This document shows, piece after piece, positions 12,001 through 24,962 of a stretch of 64,000 bases of DNA (position 1 is its first letter; each line of letters begins with the position of its first letter). Origin of the DNA: Ptiloglossa arizonensis. Taxonomy: Eukaryota; Arthropoda; Insecta; Hymenoptera; Colletidae. The notes under the pieces were generated by a model. That model saw only the letters and a list, made by a program, of their open reading frames with translations. It did no database searches and was not told the origin of the DNA. Location of the stretch: positions 62,001 to 126,000 of the forward strand of contig NW_027478439.1 in assembly GCF_051014685.1 (NCBI RefSeq), written 5' to 3'. The position numbers were made by a program, and so were the translations under genes.

Positions 12001-13200
12001 CGCTAAACCAGAATGGCCTAGGGAAAAAATACACATACCTTTGTAATCGGGCGAGTTTCTACTTTCAGACGCAACAGGAATTTTTGGGTTTATTCAATCC
12101 GTTCGCGAGATATGGGAGCTTGAAGCTAAGAAATGTTTGAGACGACAACAAATTTTGCGCACTTCTGCTGCTCCAAACGATTAACCAGACTGGCCTAGGG
12201 AAAAAATACACTTACCTTTGTAATCGGGCGAGTTTCTACTTTCAGACGCAACAGGAATTTTTGGGTGTCGTCAATCCATTCACGAGATATGGGTGTTTGA
12301 AGCTAAGAAATGGTTGAGAAGACAACAAATTCTGCGCACTTCTGCTGCCCCAAACGCTTAACCAGAATGGCCTAGGGAAAAACTACACATACCATTGTAA
12401 TCGGGCGAGTTTCTACCTTCAAACGCAACAGGAACTTTTGGGTTTATTCAATCCGTTCGCGAGATATGGGAGTTTGAAGCTAAGAAATGGTTGAGAAGAC
12501 AACAAATTTAGCGCACTTCTGCTGCTCCAAACGCTTAACCAGACTGGCCTAGGGAAAAAATACACATACCGTTGTAATCGGGCGAGTATCTACTTTCAGA
12601 TGCAAGAGGAATTTTTGGGCTTGGTCAATCCGGTCGCGAGATATGGGCGTTTGAAGCTAAGAAATGTTTGAAAAGGCAACAAATTTCTCGCAATTCTGCT
12701 GCTCCAAACGCTTAACCAGAATGGCCTGGGGAATAAATACACATACCGTTGTAACCGGGCCAGTTTCTACTTTCAGACGCAGCAGGAATTTCTGGGCTTG
12801 GTCAAACCGTTCGCGAGATATGGGAATTTGAAGCTAAGAAATGGTTGAGAAGGCAACAAATTTTTCGCACTTCTGCTGCTCCAAACGCTTAACAAGAATG
12901 GCCTAGGGAGAAAATACACATACCGCTGCAATCGGGCGAGTTTCTACTTTCAGACGCAGCAGGAATTTTTGGGTTTGGTCAATCCATTCGCGAGAAATGG
13001 GAGTTTGAAGCTATGAAATGTTTGAGAAGACAACAAATTTTGCGCACTTCTGCTGCTCCAAACGCTCAACCAGAATGGCCTAGGGAAAAACTACACATAC
13101 CGTTGTAATCGGGCTAGTTTCTAGTTTCAGACGCAGCTGGAATTTTTAGGCTTGGTCAAACCGTTCGTGAGATATGGGAGTTTGAAGCTAAGAAATGGTT

Positions 13201-16200
13201 GAGAAGACAACAAATTTTGCGCACTTCTGCTGCTCCAAACGCTTAACCAGAATGGCCTAGGGAAAAAATACACATACCTTTGTAATCGGGCGAGTTTCTA
13301 CTTTCAGACGCAACAGGAATTTTTGGGTTTGGTCAATCCGTTCGCGAGATATGGGAGTTTGAAGCTAAGAAATGGTTGAGAAGACAACAAATTTTGCGCA
13401 CTTCGGCTTCCCCAAACGCTTAACCAGAAGGGCCTAGGGAAAAACTACACATACCATTGTAATCGGGCGAGTTTCTACCTTCAGACGCAACAGGAATTTT
13501 AGGGTTTGGTAATCCGTTCGCGAGATATGGGAGTTTGAAGCTAAGAAATGGTTGAGAAGACAACAAATTTTGCGCACTTCTGCTTCCCCAAACGCTTAAC
13601 CAGAAGGGCCTAGGGAAAAAATACACATACCGTTGTAATTGGGCGAGTTTCTACTTTCAGACGCAGCAGGAATTTTTGGGTTTGGTCAATCCGTTCGCGA
13701 GAAATGGGAGTTTGAAGCTAAGAAATGGTTGAGAAGGCAACAAATTTTTCGCACTTCTGCTGCTCCAAACGCTAAACCAGAATGGCCTAGGGAAAAAATA
13801 CACTTACCTTTGTAATCGGGCTTGTTTCTAGTTTCAGACGCAGCAGGAATTTTTGGGCTTGGTCAAACCGTTCGCGAGATATGGGAGTTTGAAGCTAAGA
13901 AATGGTTGAGAAGGCAACAAATTTTTCGCACTTCTGCTGCTCCAAACGCTTAACCAGAATGGCCTAGGGAAAAAATGCACATATCGTTGTAATCGGGCGA
14001 GTGTCTACTTTCAGATGCAAGAGCAATTTATGGGTTTGGTTAATCCGTTCGCGAGATATGTGAGTTTGAAGCTAAGAAATGGTTGAGCAGACAACAAATT
14101 TTTCCCACTTCTGCTGCTCCAAACGCTTAACCAGAATGGCCTAGGGAAAAAGTACATATACCGTTGTAATCGGGCGAGTTTCTACTTTCAGACGCAGCAG
14201 GAATTTTTGGGCTTGGTCAAACCGTTCGCGTGATATGGTAGTTTGAAGCTAAGAAATGGTTGAGGAGGCAACAAATTTTTCGCAATTCTGCTGCTCCAAA
14301 CGCTAAACCAGAATGGCCTAGGGAAAAAATACACATACCTTTGTAATCGGGCGAGTTTCTACTTTCAGACGCAACAGGAATTTTTGGGTTTATTCAATCC
14401 GTTCGTGAGATATGGGAGTTTGAAGCTAAGAAATGGTTGAGAAGACAACAAATTTTGCGCACTTCTGTTGCTCCAAACGCTTAACCAGACTGGCCTAGGG
14501 AAAAAATACACATACCGTTGTAATCGCGCGAGTTTCTACTTTCAGACGCAACAGGAATTTTTGGGTTTGGTCAATCCGTTCGCGAGATATGGGAGTTTGA
14601 AGGTAAGAAATGGTTGAGAAGACAACAAATTTTGCGCACTTCTGCTTCCCCAAACGCTTAACCAGAAGGGCCTAGGGAAAAACTACCCATACCATTGTAA
14701 TCGGGCGAGTTTCTACCTTCAGACGCAACAGGAATTTTTGGGTTTGGTCAATCCGTTCGCGAGATATGGGAGTTTGAAGCTAAGAAATGGTTGAGAAGAC
14801 AACAAATTTTGCGCACTTCTGCTTCCCCAAACGCTTAACCAGAAGGGCCTAGGGAAAAAATACACATACCGTTGTAATCGGGCGAGTTTCTACTTTCAGA
14901 CGCAACAGGAATTTTTGGGTTTGGTCAATCCGTTCGCGAGAAATGGGAGTTTGAAGCTAAGAAATGGTTGAGAAGGCAACAAATTTTTCGCACTTCTGCT
15001 GCTCCAAACGCTTAACCAGAATGGCCTAGGGAAAAAATAAACTTACCTTTGTAATCGGGCTAGTTTCTAGTTTCAGACGCAGCAGGAATTTTTGGGCTTG
15101 GTCAAACCGTTCGCGAGATATGGGAGTTTGAAGCTAAGAAATGGTTGAGAAGGCAACAAATTTTTCGCACTTCTGCTGCTCCAAACGCTTAACCAGAATA
15201 GACTAGGGAAAAAATGCACATATCGTTGTAATCGGGCGAGTGTCTACTTTCAGATGCAAGAGTAATTTTTGGGTTTGGTTAATCCGTTCGCGAGATATGT
15301 GAGTTTGAAGCTAAGAAATGGTTGAGCAGACAACAAATTTTTCCCACTTCTGCTGCTCCAAACGCTTAACCAGAATGGCCTAGGGAAAAAGTACATATAC
15401 CGTTGTAATCGTGCGAGTTTCTACTTTCAGACGCAACAGGAATTTTTGGGTTTGGTCAATCCGTTCGCGAGATATGGGAGTTTGAAGCTATGAAATGGTT
15501 GAGAAGACAACAAATTTTGCGCACTTCTGCTGCTCCAAACGCTCAACCAGAATGGCCTAGGGAAAAAATGCACACATCGCTGTAATCGGGCTAGTGTCTA
15601 CTTTCAGATGCAAGAGTAATTTTTGGGTTTGGTTAATCCGTTCGCGAGATATGTGAGTTTGAAGCTAAGAAATGGTTGAGCAGACAACAAATTTTTCCCA
15701 CTTCTGCTGCTCCAAACGCTTAACCAGAATGGCCTAGGGAAAAAGTACATATACCGTTGTAATCGGGCGAGTTTCTACTTTCAGACGCAGCAGGAATTTT
15801 TGGGCTTGGTCAAACCGTTCGCGTGATATGGTAGTTTGAAGCTAAGAAATGGTTGAGGAGGCAACAAATTTTGCGCACTTCTGCTGCTCCAAACGCTTAA
15901 CCAGACTGGCCCAGGGAAAAAATACACATACCTTTGTAATCGGGCGAGCCTCTACTTTCAGACGCAACAGGAATTTTTGGGTGTCGTCAATCCGTTCACG
16001 AGATATGGGTGTTTGAAGCTAAGAAATGGTTGAGAAGACAACAAATTTTGCGCACTTCTGCTTCCCCAAAAGCTTAACTAGAAGGGCCTAGGGAAGAAAT
16101 ACACATACCGTTGTAATCGGGCGAGTTTTTACTTTCAGACGCAGCAGGAATTTTTGGGTTTGGTCAATCCGTTCGCGAGAAATGGGAGTTTGATGCTAAG

Positions 16201-17255
16201 AAATCGTTGAGAAGGAAACAAATTTTTCGCACTTCTGCTGCTCCAAACGCTTAACCAGAATGGCCTAGGGAAAAAATACACTTACCTTTGTAATCGGGCG
16301 AGTTTCTACTTTCAGACGCAACAGGAATTTTTGGGTTTGGTCAATCCGTTCGCGAGATATGGGAGTTTGAAGCTATGAAATGTTTGAGAAGACAACAAAT
16401 TTTGCGCACTTCTGCTGCTCCAAACGCTCAACCAGAATGGCCTAGGGAAAAACTACACATACCGTTGTAATCGGGCTAGTTTCTAGTTTCAGACGCAGCT
16501 GGAATTTTTAGGCTTGGTCAAACCGTTCGTGAGATATGGGAGTTTGAAGCTAAGAAATGGTTGAGAAGGCAACAAATTTTTCGCACTTCTGCTGCTCCAA
16601 ACGCTTAACCAGAATGGCCTAGGGAAAAAGTACATATACCGTTGTAATCGGGCGAGTTTCTACTTTCAGACGCAGCAGGAATTTTTGGGCTTGGTCAAAC
16701 CGTTCGCGTGATATGGTAGTTTGAAGCTAAGAAATGGTTGAGGAGGCAACAAATTTTTCGCAATTCTGCTGCTCCAAACGCTTAACCAGACTGGCCCAGG
16801 GAAAAAATACACATACCTTTGTAATCGGGCGAGCCTCTACTTTCAGACGCAACAGGAATTTTTGGGTGTCGTCAATCCGTTCACGAGATATGGGTGTTTG
16901 AAGCTAAGAAATGGTTGAGAAGACAACAAATTTTGCGCACTTCTGCTTCCCCAAAAGCTTAACTAGAAGGGCCTAGGGAAGAAATACACATACCGTTGTA
17001 ATCGGGCGAGTTTTTACTTTCAGACGCAGCAGGAATTTTTGGGTTTGGTCAATCCGTTCGCGAGAAATGGGAGTTTGATGCTAAGAAATGGTTGAGAAGG
17101 AAACAAATTTTTCGCACTTCTGCTGCTCCAAACGCTTAACCAGAATGGCCTAGGGAAAAAATACACTTACCTTTGTAATCGGGCGAGTTTCTACTTTCAG
17201 ACGCAACAGGAATTTTTGGGTTTGGTCAATCCGTTCGCGAGATATGGGAGTTTGA
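13201..17255 (+). repeat. 4.05-kb segmental duplication inside the satellite, left copy
   Basis: This block recurs at 18,510 to 22,564 with a constant offset of 5,309 bases (30 monomers minus one base). Both copies carry the same missing base in 'ggtttggtaatccg' (13510 and 18819), which proves common descent rather than parallel assembly of variants. The block contains b g f d e a c b g f d e and then the h-i-b-j-a five-monomer units. The differences I saw are few: 'cgcgcgag' against 'cgggcgag' near 14527, 'aatagacta' against 'aatagccta' near 15199, 'ctagtgtc' against 'cgagtgtc' near 15591, 'aaatcgttg' against 'aaatggttg' near 16205, 'gagaaggc' against 'gaaaaggc' near 14971, and C to A near 16649. 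Confidence 0.9.
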
Positions 17256-18415
17256 AGCTAAGAAATGGTTGAGAAGGCAACAAATTTTTCGCACTTCTGC
17301 TGCTCCAAACGCTTAACCAGAATGGTCTAGGGAAAAAATGCACATATCGTTGTAATCGGGCGAGTGTCTACTTTCAGATGCAAGAGCAATTTATGGGTTT
17401 GGTTAATCCGTTCGCGAGATATGTGAGTTTGAAGCTAAGAAATGGTTGAGCAGACAACAAATTTTTCCCACTTCTGCTGCTCCAAACGCTTAACCAGAAT
17501 GGCCTAGGGAAAAAGTACATATACCGTTGTAATCGGGCGAGTTTCTACTTTCAGACGCAGCAGGAATTTTTGGGCTTGGTCAAACCGTTCGCGTGATATG
17601 GTAGTTTGAAGCTAAGAAATGGTTGAGGAGGCAACAAATTTTGCGCACTTCTGCTGCTCCAAACGCTTAACCAGACTGGCCCAGGGAAAAAATACACATA
17701 CCTTTGTAATCGGGCGAGCCTCTACTTTCAGACGCAACAGGAATTTTTGGGTGTCGTCAATCCGTTCACGAGATATGGGTGTTTGAAGCTAAGAAATGGT
17801 TGAGAAGACAACAAATTTTGCGCACTTCTGCTTCCCCAAAAGCTTAACTAGAAGGGCCTAGGGAAGAAATACACATACCGTTGTAATCGGGCGAGTTTTT
17901 ACTTTCAGACGCAGCAGGAATTTTTGGGTTTGGTCAATCCGTTCGCGAGAAATGGGAGTTTGATGCTAAGAAATGGTTGAGAAGGAAACAAATTTTTCGC
18001 ACTTCTGCTGCTCCAAACGCTTAACCAGAATGGCCTAGGGAAAAAATACACTTACCTTTGTAATCGGGCGAGTTTCTACTTTCAGACGCAACAGGAATTT
18101 TTGGGTTTGGTCAATCCGTTCGCGAGATATGGGAGTTTGAAGCTAAGAAATGGTTGAGAAGACAACAAATTTTGCGCACTTCTGCTGCTCCAAACGCTCA
18201 ACCAGAATGGCCTAGGGAAAAACTACACATACCGTTGTAATCGGGCTAGTTTCTAGTTTCAGACGCAGCTGGAATTTTTAGGCTTGGTCAAACCGTTCGT
18301 GAGATATGGGAGTTTGAAGCTAAGAAATGGTTGAGAAGGCAACAAATTTTTCGCACTTCTGCTGCTCCAAACGCTTAACCAGAATGGCCTAGGGAAAAAG
18401 TACATATACCGTTGT
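15937..18415 (+). repeat. 5-monomer higher-order repeat (885 bp), h-i-b-j-a
   Basis: Units start at h monomers at 15937, 16822 and 17707, exactly 885 bp apart. h has 'gagcctctac' and 'gggtgtcgtcaatccg'. i has 'gagtttttactttcag' and 'gagaaatggg' followed by 'gatgctaag'. b is consensus-like. j has 'cgcagctgg', 'taggcttgg' and 'gttcgtgag'. The first unit is h i b j a. The second is h i b e a, so an e monomer replaces j at about 17,353. The third is h i b j and then leaves the repeat. Units also lie at 21246 and 22131 inside the duplicated block, and single h monomers at 24255 and 26733. The h to i junction carries a HindIII-type 'aaaagcttaac' variant. Confidence 0.85.
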
Positions 18416-18509
18416 AATCGGGCGAGTTTCTACTTTCAGACGCAACAGGAATTTTTGGGTTTATTCAATCCGTTCGCGAGATATGGGAGTTTGAATCTAA
18501 GAAATGGTT

Positions 18510-21500
18510 GAGAAGACAACAAATTTTGCGCACTTCTGCTGCTCCAAACGCTTAACCAGAATGGCCTAGGGAAAAAATACACATACCTTTGTAATCGGGC
18601 GAGTTTCTACTTTCAGACGCAACAGGAATTTTTGGGTTTGGTCAATCCGTTCGCGAGATATGGGAGTTTGAAGCTAAGAAATGGTTGAGAAGACAACAAA
18701 TTTTGCGCACTTCGGCTTCCCCAAACGCTTAACCAGAAGGGCCTAGGGAAAAACTACACATACCATTGTAATCGGGCGAGTTTCTACCTTCAGACGCAAC
18801 AGGAATTTTAGGGTTTGGTAATCCGTTCGCGAGATATGGGAGTTTGAAGCTAAGAAATGGTTGAGAAGACAACAAATTTTGCGCACTTCTGCTTCCCCAA
18901 ACGCTTAACCAGAAGGGCCTAGGGAAAAAATACACATACCGTTGTAATTGGGCGAGTTTCTACTTTCAGACGCAGCAGGAATTTTTGGGTTTGGTCAATC
19001 CGTTCGCGAGAAATGGGAGTTTGAAGCTAAGAAATGGTTGAGAAGGCAACAAATTTTTCGCACTTCTGCTGCTCCAAACGCTTAACCAGAATGGCCTAGG
19101 GAAAAAATACACTTACCTTTGTAATCGGGCTTGTTTCTAGTTTCAGACGCAGCAGGAATTTTTGGGCTTGGTCAAACCGTTCGCGAGATATGGGAGTTTG
19201 AAGCTAAGAAATGGTTGAGAAGGCAACAAATTTTTCGCACTTCTGCTGCTCCAAACGCTTAACCAGAATGGCCTAGGGAAAAAATGCACATATCGTTGTA
19301 ATCGGGCGAGTGTCTACTTTCAGATGCAAGAGCAATTTATGGGTTTGGTTAATCCGTTCGCGAGATATGTGAGTTTGAAGCTAAGAAATGGTTGAGCAGA
19401 CAACAAATTTTTCCCACTTCTGCTGCTCCAAACGCTTAACCAGAATGGCCTAGGGAAAAAGTACATATACCGTTGTAATCGGGCGAGTTTCTACTTTCAG
19501 ACGCAGCAGGAATTTTTGGGCTTGGTCAAACCGTTCGCGTGATATGGTAGTTTGAAGCTAAGAAATGGTTGAGGAGGCAACAAATTTTTCGCAATTCTGC
19601 TGCTCCAAACGCTAAACCAGAATGGCCTAGGGAAAAAATACACATACCTTTGTAATCGGGCGAGTTTCTACTTTCAGACGCAACAGGAATTTTTGGGTTT
19701 ATTCAATCCGTTCGTGAGATATGGGAGTTTGAAGCTAAGAAATGGTTGAGAAGACAACAAATTTTGCGCACTTCTGTTGCTCCAAACGCTTAACCAGACT
19801 GGCCTAGGGAAAAAATACACATACCGTTGTAATCGGGCGAGTTTCTACTTTCAGACGCAACAGGAATTTTTGGGTTTGGTCAATCCGTTCGCGAGATATG
19901 GGAGTTTGAAGGTAAGAAATGGTTGAGAAGACAACAAATTTTGCGCACTTCTGCTTCCCCAAACGCTTAACCAGAAGGGCCTAGGGAAAAACTACCCATA
20001 CCATTGTAATCGGGCGAGTTTCTACCTTCAGACGCAACAGGAATTTTTGGGTTTGGTCAATCCGTTCGCGAGATATGGGAGTTTGAAGCTAAGAAATGGT
20101 TGAGAAGACAACAAATTTTGCGCACTTCTGCTTCCCCAAACGCTTAACCAGAAGGGCCTAGGGAAAAAATACACATACCGTTGTAATCGGGCGAGTTTCT
20201 ACTTTCAGACGCAACAGGAATTTTTGGGTTTGGTCAATCCGTTCGCGAGAAATGGGAGTTTGAAGCTAAGAAATGGTTGAAAAGGCAACAAATTTTTCGC
20301 ACTTCTGCTGCTCCAAACGCTTAACCAGAATGGCCTAGGGAAAAAATAAACTTACCTTTGTAATCGGGCTAGTTTCTAGTTTCAGACGCAGCAGGAATTT
20401 TTGGGCTTGGTCAAACCGTTCGCGAGATATGGGAGTTTGAAGCTAAGAAATGGTTGAGAAGGCAACAAATTTTTCGCACTTCTGCTGCTCCAAACGCTTA
20501 ACCAGAATAGCCTAGGGAAAAAATGCACATATCGTTGTAATCGGGCGAGTGTCTACTTTCAGATGCAAGAGTAATTTTTGGGTTTGGTTAATCCGTTCGC
20601 GAGATATGTGAGTTTGAAGCTAAGAAATGGTTGAGCAGACAACAAATTTTTCCCACTTCTGCTGCTCCAAACGCTTAACCAGAATGGCCTAGGGAAAAAG
20701 TACATATACCGTTGTAATCGTGCGAGTTTCTACTTTCAGACGCAACAGGAATTTTTGGGTTTGGTCAATCCGTTCGCGAGATATGGGAGTTTGAAGCTAT
20801 GAAATGGTTGAGAAGACAACAAATTTTGCGCACTTCTGCTGCTCCAAACGCTCAACCAGAATGGCCTAGGGAAAAAATGCACACATCGCTGTAATCGGGC
20901 GAGTGTCTACTTTCAGATGCAAGAGTAATTTTTGGGTTTGGTTAATCCGTTCGCGAGATATGTGAGTTTGAAGCTAAGAAATGGTTGAGCAGACAACAAA
21001 TTTTTCCCACTTCTGCTGCTCCAAACGCTTAACCAGAATGGCCTAGGGAAAAAGTACATATACCGTTGTAATCGGGCGAGTTTCTACTTTCAGACGCAGC
21101 AGGAATTTTTGGGCTTGGTCAAACCGTTCGCGTGATATGGTAGTTTGAAGCTAAGAAATGGTTGAGGAGGCAACAAATTTTGCGCACTTCTGCTGCTCCA
21201 AACGCTTAACCAGACTGGCCCAGGGAAAAAATACACATACCTTTGTAATCGGGCGAGCCTCTACTTTCAGACGCAACAGGAATTTTTGGGTGTCGTCAAT
21301 CCGTTCACGAGATATGGGTGTTTGAAGCTAAGAAATGGTTGAGAAGACAACAAATTTTGCGCACTTCTGCTTCCCCAAAAGCTTAACTAGAAGGGCCTAG
21401 GGAAGAAATACACATACCGTTGTAATCGGGCGAGTTTTTACTTTCAGACGCAGCAGGAATTTTTGGGTTTGGTCAATCCGTTCGCGAGAAATGGGAGTTT

Positions 21501-22564
21501 GATGCTAAGAAATGGTTGAGAAGGAAACAAATTTTTCGCACTTCTGCTGCTCCAAACGCTTAACCAGAATGGCCTAGGGAAAAAATACACTTACCTTTGT
21601 AATCGGGCGAGTTTCTACTTTCAGACGCAACAGGAATTTTTGGGTTTGGTCAATCCGTTCGCGAGATATGGGAGTTTGAAGCTATGAAATGTTTGAGAAG
21701 ACAACAAATTTTGCGCACTTCTGCTGCTCCAAACGCTCAACCAGAATGGCCTAGGGAAAAACTACACATACCGTTGTAATCGGGCTAGTTTCTAGTTTCA
21801 GACGCAGCTGGAATTTTTAGGCTTGGTCAAACCGTTCGTGAGATATGGGAGTTTGAAGCTAAGAAATGGTTGAGAAGGCAACAAATTTTTCGCACTTCTG
21901 CTGCTCCAAACGCTTAACCAGAATGGCCTAGGGAAAAAGTACATATACCGTTGTAATAGGGCGAGTTTCTACTTTCAGACGCAGCAGGAATTTTTGGGCT
22001 TGGTCAAACCGTTCGCGTGATATGGTAGTTTGAAGCTAAGAAATGGTTGAGGAGGCAACAAATTTTTCGCAATTCTGCTGCTCCAAACGCTTAACCAGAC
22101 TGGCCCAGGGAAAAAATACACATACCTTTGTAATCGGGCGAGCCTCTACTTTCAGACGCAACAGGAATTTTTGGGTGTCGTCAATCCGTTCACGAGATAT
22201 GGGTGTTTGAAGCTAAGAAATGGTTGAGAAGACAACAAATTTTGCGCACTTCTGCTTCCCCAAAAGCTTAACTAGAAGGGCCTAGGGAAGAAATACACAT
22301 ACCGTTGTAATCGGGCGAGTTTTTACTTTCAGACGCAGCAGGAATTTTTGGGTTTGGTCAATCCGTTCGCGAGAAATGGGAGTTTGATGCTAAGAAATGG
22401 TTGAGAAGGAAACAAATTTTTCGCACTTCTGCTGCTCCAAACGCTTAACCAGAATGGCCTAGGGAAAAAATACACTTACCTTTGTAATCGGGCGAGTTTC
22501 TACTTTCAGACGCAACAGGAATTTTTGGGTTTGGTCAATCCGTTCGCGAGATATGGGAGTTTGA
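18510..22564 (+). repeat. 4.05-kb segmental duplication inside the satellite, right copy
   Basis: Right-hand partner of the 13,201 to 17,255 block. Similarity starts at the 'gagaagacaacaaattttgcgc' junction, where the preceding monomers differ (a j monomer on the left, a c-like monomer on the right). It ends at about 22,564, where the right copy continues with 'ctatgaaatgtttg' and the left copy with 'ctaagaaatggttg'. Internal e markers 19310, 20549 and 20903 pair with 14001, 15240 and 15594. The near identity over 23 monomers marks one of the youngest large events in domain 1. Confidence 0.9.
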
Positions 22565-22763
22565 AGCTATGAAATGTTTGAGAAGACAACAAATTTTGCG
22601 CACTTCTGCTGCTCCAAACGCTCAACCAGAATGGCCTAGGGAAAAACTACACATACCGTTGTAATCGGGCTAGTTTCTAGTTTCAGACGCAGCTGGAATT
22701 TTTAGGCTTGGTCAAACCGTTCGTGAGATATGGGAGTTTGAAGCTAAGAAATGGTTGAGAAGG

Positions 22764-24940
22764 CAACAAATTTTGCGCACTTCTGTTGCTCCAAACGCTT
22801 AACCAGACTGGCCTAGGGAAAAAATACACATACCGTTGTAATCGGGCGAGTTTCTACTTTCAGACGCAACAGGAATTTTTGGGTTTGGTCAATCCGTTCG
22901 CGAGATATGGGAGTTTGAAGGTAAGAAATGGTTGAGAAGACAACAAATTTTGCGCACTTCTGCTTCCCCAAACGCTTAACCAGAAGGGCCTAGGGAAAAA
23001 CTACCCATACCATTGTAATCGGGCGAGTTTCTACCTTCAGACGCAACAGGAATTTTTGGGTTTGGTCAATCCCTTCGCGAGATATGGGAGTTTGAAGCTA
23101 AGAAATGGTTGAGAAGACAACAAATTTTGCGCACTTCTGCTTCCCCAAACGCTTAACCAGAAGGGCCTAGGGAAAAAATACACATACCGTTGTAATCGGG
23201 CGAGTTTCTACTTTCAGACGCAACAGGAATTTTTGGGTTTGGTCAATCCGTTCGCGAGAAATGGGAGTTTGAAGCTAAGAAATGGTTGAGAAGGCAACAA
23301 ATTTTTCGCACTTCTGCTGCTCCAAACGCTTAACCAGAATGGCCTAGGGAAAAAATAAACTTACCTTTGTAATCGGGCTAGTTTCTAGTTTCAGACGCAG
23401 CAGGAATTTTTGGGCTTGGTCAAACCGTTCGCGAGATATGGGAGTTTGAAGCTAAGAAATGGTTGAGAAGGCAACAAATTTTTCGCACTTCTGCTGCTCC
23501 AAACGCTTAACCAGAATAGCCTAGGGAAAAAATGCACATATCGTTGTAATCGGGCGAGTGTCTACTTTCAGATGCAAGAGTAATTTTTGGGTTTGGTTAA
23601 TCCGTTCGCGAGATATGTGAGTTTGAAGCTAAGAAATGGTTGAGCAGACAACAAATTTTTCCCACTTCTGCTGCTCCAAACGCTTAACCAGAATGGCCTA
23701 GGGAAAAAGTACATATACCGTTGTAATCGTGCGAGTTTCTACTTTCAGACGCAACAGGAATTTTTGGGTTTGGTCAATCCGTTCGCGAGATATGGGAGTT
23801 TGAAGCTATGAAATGGTTGAGAAGACAACAAATTTTGCGCACTTCTGCTGCTCCAAACGCTCAACCAGAATGGCCTAGGGAAAAAATGCACACATCGCTG
23901 TAATCGGGCGAGTGTCTACTTTCAGATGCAAGAGTAATTTTTGGGTTTGGTTAATCCGTTCGCGAGATATGTGAGTTTGGAGCTAAGAAATGGTTGAGCA
24001 GACAACAAATTTTTCCCACTTCTGCTGCTCCAAACGCTTAACCAGAATGGCCTAGGGAAAAAGTACATATACCGTTGTAATCGGGCGAGTTTCTACTTTC
24101 AGACGCAGCAGGAATTTTTGGGCTTGGTCAAACCGTTCGCGTGATATGGTAGTTTGAAGCTAAGAAATGGTTGAGGAGGCAACAAATTTTTCGCAATTCT
24201 GCTGCTCCAAACGCTTAACCAGACTGGCCCAGGGAAAAAATACACATACCTTTGTAATCGGGCGAGCCTCTACTTTCAGACGCAACAGGAATTTTTGGGT
24301 GTCGTCAATCCGTTCACGAGATATGGGTGTTTGAAGCTAAGAAATGGTTGAGAAGACAACAAATTTTGCGCACTTCTGCTTCCCCAAAAGCTTAACTAGA
24401 AGGGCCTAGGGAAGAAATACACATACCGTTGTAATCGGGCGAGTTTTTACTTTCAGACGCAGCAGGAATTTTTGGGTTTGGTCAATCCGTTCGCGAGAAA
24501 TGGGAGTTTGATGCTAAGAAATGGTTGAGAAGGAAACAAATTTTTCGCATTTCTGCTGCTCCAAACGCTTAACCAGAATGGCCTAGGGAAAAAATACACT
24601 TACCTTTGTAATCGGGCGAGTTTCTACTTTCAGACGCAACAGGAATTTTTGGGTTTGGTCAATCCGTTCGCGAGATATGGGAGTTTGAAGCTATGAAATG
24701 TTTGAGAAGACAACAAATTTTGCGCACTTCTGCTGCTCCAAACGCTCAACCAGAATGGCCTAGGGAAAAACTACACATACCGTTGTAATCGGGCTAGTTT
24801 CTAGTTTCAGACGCAGCTGGAATTTTTAGGCTTGGTCAAACCGTTCGTGAGATATGGGAGTTTGAAGCTAAGAAATGGTTGAGAAGGCAACAAATTTTTC
24901 GCACTTCTGCTGCTCCAAACGCTTAACCAGAATGGCCTAG
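22764..24940 (+). repeat. 2.2-kb block repeated from 19,755-21,931 (3,009-bp offset)
   Basis: This segment copies 19,755 to 21,931 at an offset of 3,009 = 17 monomers. It enters mid-monomer from a j monomer at 'caacaaatttt' and leaves at about 24,940, where 'cctagggg' precedes an e monomer. The e markers 23558 and 23912 pair with 20549 and 20903. Differences noted are 'cccttcgcg' at about 23071, 'gtttggagc' at about 23978, 'cgcatttctg' at about 24548, and a short stretch near 24,190 to 24,215 where 'tcgcaattctg' replaces 'gcgcacttctg'. That stretch resembles the neighbouring unit at 22,060, so it looks like a conversion patch. Confidence 0.85.
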
Positions 24941-24962
24941 GGGAAAAATGCACATATCGTTG

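Noticed and set aside
13420..13626. 68-codon open frame on the - strand, identical at 18,729-18,935
   Set aside because: The identity reflects the 5,309-bp segmental duplication of satellite DNA, and the frame stays open because of the shared one-base deletion near 13510. Not a conserved gene.
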